The position numbers and the translations under genes are program-made. Of a stretch of 64,000 nucleotides of DNA, positions 60,935 through 64,000 are shown one piece after another. The stretch's first letter is position 1, and each line of letters starts with the position of its first letter. Origin of the DNA: Nostoc sp. PCC 7107 (GTDB taxonomy: Bacteria > Cyanobacteriota > Cyanobacteriia > Cyanobacteriales > Nostocaceae); assembly GCF_000316625.1 (NCBI RefSeq), contig NC_019676.1, positions 4,978,501 through 5,042,500 on the forward strand. Reading direction: 5' to 3'. The notes beneath the pieces are model-generated. The model did not search any database. It was not told where the DNA came from and saw only the letters and a program-made list of their open reading frames with translations.

Positions 60935-62158
60935 TTACGAAGTAGCATTTTGCAACTCAGCAGTGCGGACTGATAGCTGTTGTGTCTGACTACCTCGTTG
61001 GACTTTTACCTGTAAGGATTGACCAAGGTTGGTGTTTTCCACAAAGTTCTGCAACTGTTCTGCATTAGTAATGGCTTGGCCATCTATTTGCAGGATGACA
61101 TCACCACGGCGAATACCTGCTTTAGCTGCGGGGGAATTTGGGACAACTCGCATCACTAAAACCCCGCTCACTTCTGGAATTTCAAATGTAGAGTTGGGGT
61201 CGCTGTTATTTTGTTTAGCTAATTCGGGTGTTAATGTGACCATTTGCACACCTAAATAGGGGTGAGCAACTTTACCATCTCGTTCCAGTTGTGTGGCGAT
61301 CGCTTTTGCTTTATCAATGGGAATGGCAAAGCCAATACCCATCGCATCAGCACGAATGGCGGTGTTAATCCCAATCACTTCACCACGGTCATTTAACAGC
61401 GGCCCGCCAGAGTTACCGGGGTTAATGGCTGCGTCAGTTTGAATAAAGTCTAGGCGTTTGTCAGAAATTCCCACTTGGGCGCTAGAACGCTTGAGGGTGC
61501 TGACAATACCTAAAGTCACAGTATTATCAAAGCCTAAAGGATTACCAACTGCGATCGCCCAGTCTCCCACTTGTACAGCATTAGAAGAACCTAATGGTGC
61601 AACGGGTAAATCCTTACCAGCGTTAATTTTCACAACGGCTAGATCTGTCACTTCGTCAATGCCTTGAACTTTGCCTTCAAAAGTGCGACCATCCTTGAGG
61701 CGAACTGTCACCTTATCCGCTTTATCAACAACGTGGGCATTAGTTAAAACCAACCCACTTTTATCAATGATGAACCCAGAACCAAGACCGCGCATCTGTT
61801 CTGGTGGTAATTGTTGAGAATAACCATCACCAAAAAACTGCCGGAAAAATGGGTCTTCCATAAACGGATCAGCCCGACGGCGAGTAATTGTACGTTCTGT
61901 GTCAATTCTCACCACTGCTGACCCGACACGATTCACTGCTGCGGTGACAAAACTACTATTACCGATAGCAGCAGTGACGGTTGATTGGCGTTGAGCAATT
62001 AATTCTGGTGCATCACCAACTTTTGCTGAACTGGGTGCAGGTTCCGCTTGGGAAGGTAACACCCGTAGAGTGCTAACTGTGAGCAAAACTCCCAAAAATA
62101 TGGCGAAAATATGGGTACTAAGTCTACGTAGAGAACGGGTTATTTTGGACAATCGCAT
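60935..62158 (-). CDS. HtrA/Deg-family serine protease with PDZ domain
   Basis: ATG 62158 ([10 protein letters not shown]) gives 407 residues; GTG 62164 is the longer option. An N-terminal membrane segment ([20 protein letters not shown]) exports it. The trypsin-like domain has the triad His142 ([10 protein letters not shown]), Asp172 (VTDLAVVKI) and Ser250 ([11 protein letters not shown]). One PDZ domain follows ([20 protein letters not shown]). Cyanobacteria carry HhoA, HhoB and HtrA of this type; which one this is cannot be told by eye. It degrades misfolded periplasmic or lumenal proteins under heat or light stress. Confidence 0.93.
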   Translation of the reverse strand: MRLSKITRSLRRLSTHIFAIFLGVLLTVSTLRVLPSQAEPAPSSAKVGDAPELIAQRQSTVTAAIGNSSFVTAAVNRVGSAVVRIDTERTITRRRADPFMEDPFFRQFFGDGYSQQLPPEQMRGLGSGFIIDKSGLVLTNAHVVDKADKVTVRLKDGRTFEGKVQGIDEVTDLAVVKINAGKDLPVAPLGSSNAVQVGDWAIAVGNPLGFDNTVTLGIVSTLKRSSAQVGISDKRLDFIQTDAAINPGNSGGPLLNDRGEVIGINTAIRADAMGIGFAIPIDKAKAIATQLERDGKVAHPYLGVQMVTLTPELAKQNNSDPNSTFEIPEVSGVLVMRVVPNSPAAKAGIRRGDVILQIDGQAITNAEQLQNFVENTNLGQSLQVKVQRGSQTQQLSVRTAELQNATS

Positions 62159-62540
62159 AATCACAACCTAAATTTTAGAAGCCGAATTTTTGCTTAGTCG
62201 TGACAAATCTATCTAAAGTTATTTTTACAGCTAGGATGAAATTCCTGCGTACTAACTTTGGTTCACTGCTTTAGATACTCAATACTGGAACTAAAGCATG
62301 GTAAGTACTACCTGTAATTTAAATTAATTGAAAATTTCCTTTGATAGCTATTACGGACATTTACCCTGAGCCGGTTCGGGTATCACCCGTTTGCATGGCA
62401 TAGGTGTAAACTATTTTCCGCTGGGTATGGAAGTTTATCGACTCTGGCGACGGTCAATACTGGTTGATACAGCCAAAGTTGAGGACAAACAGGCATGGCT
62501 GTTAGCATATTCTCAAGAACTAGCTCAAAACAATAGGCGT
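62159..62540. other. Intergenic region upstream of HtrA and HicB
   Basis: About 380 bp with divergent promoters. From 62391 the plus strand stays open in the hicB frame (50 codons, MHGIGVNYFPLGMEVYRLWR and onward), without resemblance to HicB; it may be leader sequence or part of an older gene. Confidence 0.45.
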
Positions 62541-62744
62541 ATGAAAATTAGAGCAATCATTCATCCAGCGGCAGAAGGTGGTTATTGGGCAGAGGTTCCA
62601 GCACTTCCCGGTTGCGTGACTGAAGGTGACACAATGGAAGAAGTGATGGCTAATTTGCAAGATGCTATTCAAGGCTGGCTCGACGTTGCTAACAGTCGTA
62701 ATGTAGTTGAGTCAACCGATCAAGTGGTTGAAATTGCTGTATGA
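62541..62744 (+). CDS. hicB: HicB-like antitoxin
   Basis: ATG 62541 gives 67 residues matching the partial RNase H fold of short HicB proteins: MKIRAIIHPAAEGGYWAEVP, ALPGCVTEGDTMEEVMANLQ and DAIQGWLDVANSRN. HicB blocks the HicA mRNA interferase; the short type usually lacks its own DNA-binding domain, and none is seen here. Its stop overlaps the hicA start (ATGA), the tight coupling typical of these pairs. Because hicA carries a nonsense codon, the antitoxin is probably orphaned. An in-frame upstream extension to 62391 is not HicB-like. Confidence 0.8.
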   Translation: MKIRAIIHPAAEGGYWAEVPALPGCVTEGDTMEEVMANLQDAIQGWLDVANSRNVVESTDQVVEIAV

Positions 62745-62950
62745 AATCTATATCCGGCAAGCAGTTGTGTAAGATTGTAGAGCAAAAAGGCTAGGTTTTG
62801 CGAAGAATTACGGGTAGTCATCACATCTACGAAAACCTCGTAGGGGATCAAATTCTTTCTATTCCTGTTCACCGCAATCAAGATATGAAAATAGGAACTT
62901 TGAAAGCTTTGATGAAAATAGCTGAACTATCGGAAGACGATTTACTCTGA
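62741..62950 (+). pseudogene. hicA: HicA toxin, interrupted by an in-frame UAG
   Basis: From ATG 62741 the frame reads MKSISGKQLCKIVEQKG, then TAG at 62792-62794, then VLRRITGSHHIYENLVGDQI and on to a normal end (ELSEDDLL) at 62950. The stop stands where HicA proteins usually have Trp (GW followed by a xxRxxGSHH-like motif), so a TGG to TAG change explains it. The catalytic His in GSHHIYEN is intact downstream. Without readthrough no active toxin is made. Confidence 0.85.
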
Positions 62951-63075
62951 TGATGATTTTATATCCCGCATTTATGCAACGCCGGATATTGCAGCGATCG
63001 CCCCTTATATTAAATAGAAATAACACCCATTCCCCCTCTAGGCTAGGATCTTAGTACTGCCAGTGTTTTAATACC

Positions 63076-63462
63076 ATGAATGGATCAAACCAATTAACGC
63101 CAGAATCCTTGCCCATCTCTGAGTCAGCCGAAAACTTTCACACTCACGATACAGATCATATTCATGGGCGTGGAGAGTCTGGTCATGTTCATGTGCATAG
63201 TGAAGAGTCTTTACGGAAAATTGTGAATCGCCTGTCACGGATAGAAGGACATATTCGCGGTATTAAAACAATGGTGCAACAAAGTAGTCCTTGCCCTGAT
63301 GTATTATTGCAGATTGCCGCAGTCCGGGGCGCATTAGATCGGGTTGCTAGAATCGTGCTAGATGAACATTTAACTGAGTGTGTCGCCAGAGCCGCCAAGG
63401 AAGGCAATATAGATGTGGAAATTGAACAATTAAAGGCAGCTTTAGATCGTTTTATGCCCTAA
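63076..63462 (+). CDS. CsoR/RcnR-family metal sensor, InrS-like
   Basis: The 128-residue protein is a four-helix metal-sensing repressor. A His-rich N-terminus (HTHDTDHIHGRGESGHVHVH) precedes SLRKIVNRLSRIEGHIRGIK, then SSPCPDVLLQIAAVRGALDR with the first Cys, and VLDEHLTECVARA with His and the second Cys, the Cys-His-Cys set of this family. The His-rich tail and overall look match InrS, the nickel sensor of cyanobacteria that represses a nickel exporter until nickel binds. No exporter is adjacent here; a NicO transporter is encoded at 39741. Confidence 0.88.
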   Translation: MNGSNQLTPESLPISESAENFHTHDTDHIHGRGESGHVHVHSEESLRKIVNRLSRIEGHIRGIKTMVQQSSPCPDVLLQIAAVRGALDRVARIVLDEHLTECVARAAKEGNIDVEIEQLKAALDRFMP

Positions 63463-64000
63463 TCAAGCTGATTTAAAAGTAACTTTAGAACAATTGATCT
63501 CTGGATATTCGCCAAGAAGTTTACAGACGTGATGAGAGTGCGTCTGTTTGAATATAACTAAAGGTTAAGGGAGGTAAATACACATTTTCAAATTCAAAAC
63601 AGGCTAACTACCTGAGTGGAATTATGAATTTGTTACAAATCTCAATAGGTTATGACCAATGGTTATCAAAGGGTACAAGCCTCGATATTTATCTGTGAAG
63701 TTAATCTAAAATTCACAATCCCAATGAAAGTATCCGCAGTGCTGTAAATAACCAGCATAACTTCGGTTATTTTTAAGAAATGATTAATATATGCTGTTGT
63801 GAAAGTTTTCGTGGTGTAGGTTAGCGCTTAGATTTTGCAATAGTTTATACTCCCAGTCTGCCCGATAAACTTTTTGGGTGTTTAGTTATAGACGGATTTC
63901 AGCAGCTTTAAATAAGGCTGACTCACTATTTATTACATAACTAAATTTGCAGTATGAACTATGATGGTCTGTCTAAATGATGCTTGAATGCAGTTCCTAT
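63463..64000. other. Intergenic region at the right edge
   Basis: About 540 bp with no gene I can support. ATGAATTTGTTACAAAT at 63624-63640 repeats exactly the 17 bases at 11434-11450 upstream of the first NDH-2 gene. An ATG at about 63977 opens a frame to the edge but is too short to judge. Confidence 0.5.

Noticed and set aside
62391-62540. 50-codon N-terminal extension of HicB
   Set aside because: It does not resemble HicB or any other domain, and the HicB fold starts precisely at ATG 62541.

Overview
The window comes from a filamentous, probably heterocyst-forming cyanobacterium (Nostocales: Nostoc/Calothrix/Tolypothrix-like). The evidence is the very frequent HIP1 octamer GCGATCGC, heptad repeats of the ATCTAAA/ATCCAAA type, dispersed CGCAGAG and ACTCAGCACT repeats, two cyanobacterial type II NADH dehydrogenases, an InrS-like nickel sensor, an RTX protein and many GAF/two-component proteins. 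No rRNA or tRNA gene was recognised.

Layout. 1-2.1 kb: a partial FAD oxidase, a truncated NMT1/SsuA-like lipoprotein and a TPR protein. 2.1-3.2 kb: a mostly empty AT-rich stretch holding a frameshifted remnant of a GTP cyclohydrolase II-like gene. 3.2-4.0 kb: a DUF2294 protein and a lone receiver domain. 4.3-10.5 kb: a BMP-type nucleoside ABC importer on the minus strand (lipoprotein, double ATPase, two permeases). A PD-(D/E)XK nuclease-like gene and a zeta-toxin-like fragment are wedged between its ATPase and permease genes. 10.6-16.5 kb: two paralogous NDH-2 genes with a shared leader, separated by an intact-looking IS630 element with a -1 frameshift signal and three small genes. 16.6-18.7 kb: mnmE and an O-methyltransferase.

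19.2-32.9 kb is the most distinctive region. It holds a type III-A CRISPR-Cas effector operon: csx3, csx3-AAA, cas10 (no intact HD, AGDD palm motif), csm2, csm3, csm4, csm5, then an AAA ATPase plus DUF4435/TOPRIM pair resembling the PARIS genes ariA/ariB, then cas6 and a CARF protein. It is transcribed divergently from a TIGR03985-type WYL protein and an HD hydrolase. No array and no cas1/cas2 lie in the window. The likely logic is that target RNA activates Cas10 to make cyclic oligoadenylate, Csx3 proteins destroy it, and the CARF protein senses it. The AAA/TOPRIM pair may be a separate abortive-infection module or a new effector arm.

33-47 kb is mostly metabolic and regulatory: a phosphodiesterase-family protein, a GAF histidine kinase with its NarL regulator, a NicO nickel/cobalt transporter, an old-yellow-enzyme reductase, an MFS carrier, a CDF metal exporter, an alpha/beta hydrolase and a fasciclin protein with a strong terminator. 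47-50.2 kb is a small stress/defence patch: an antitoxin-like gene and its broken duplicate, a Shedu/DUF4263-like nuclease, a Uma2 protein and a VapBC-like pair. 50.2-55.3 kb holds mfd and a CBS/CorC-type membrane protein. 55.4-58.2 kb is an RTX protein with near-identical 561-bp internal repeats. 58.7-63.5 kb holds an aldo/keto reductase, a small secreted protein, an HtrA protease, a hicB plus nonsense-mutated hicA, and an InrS/CsoR regulator. All functional calls come from reading motifs; no database search was possible.
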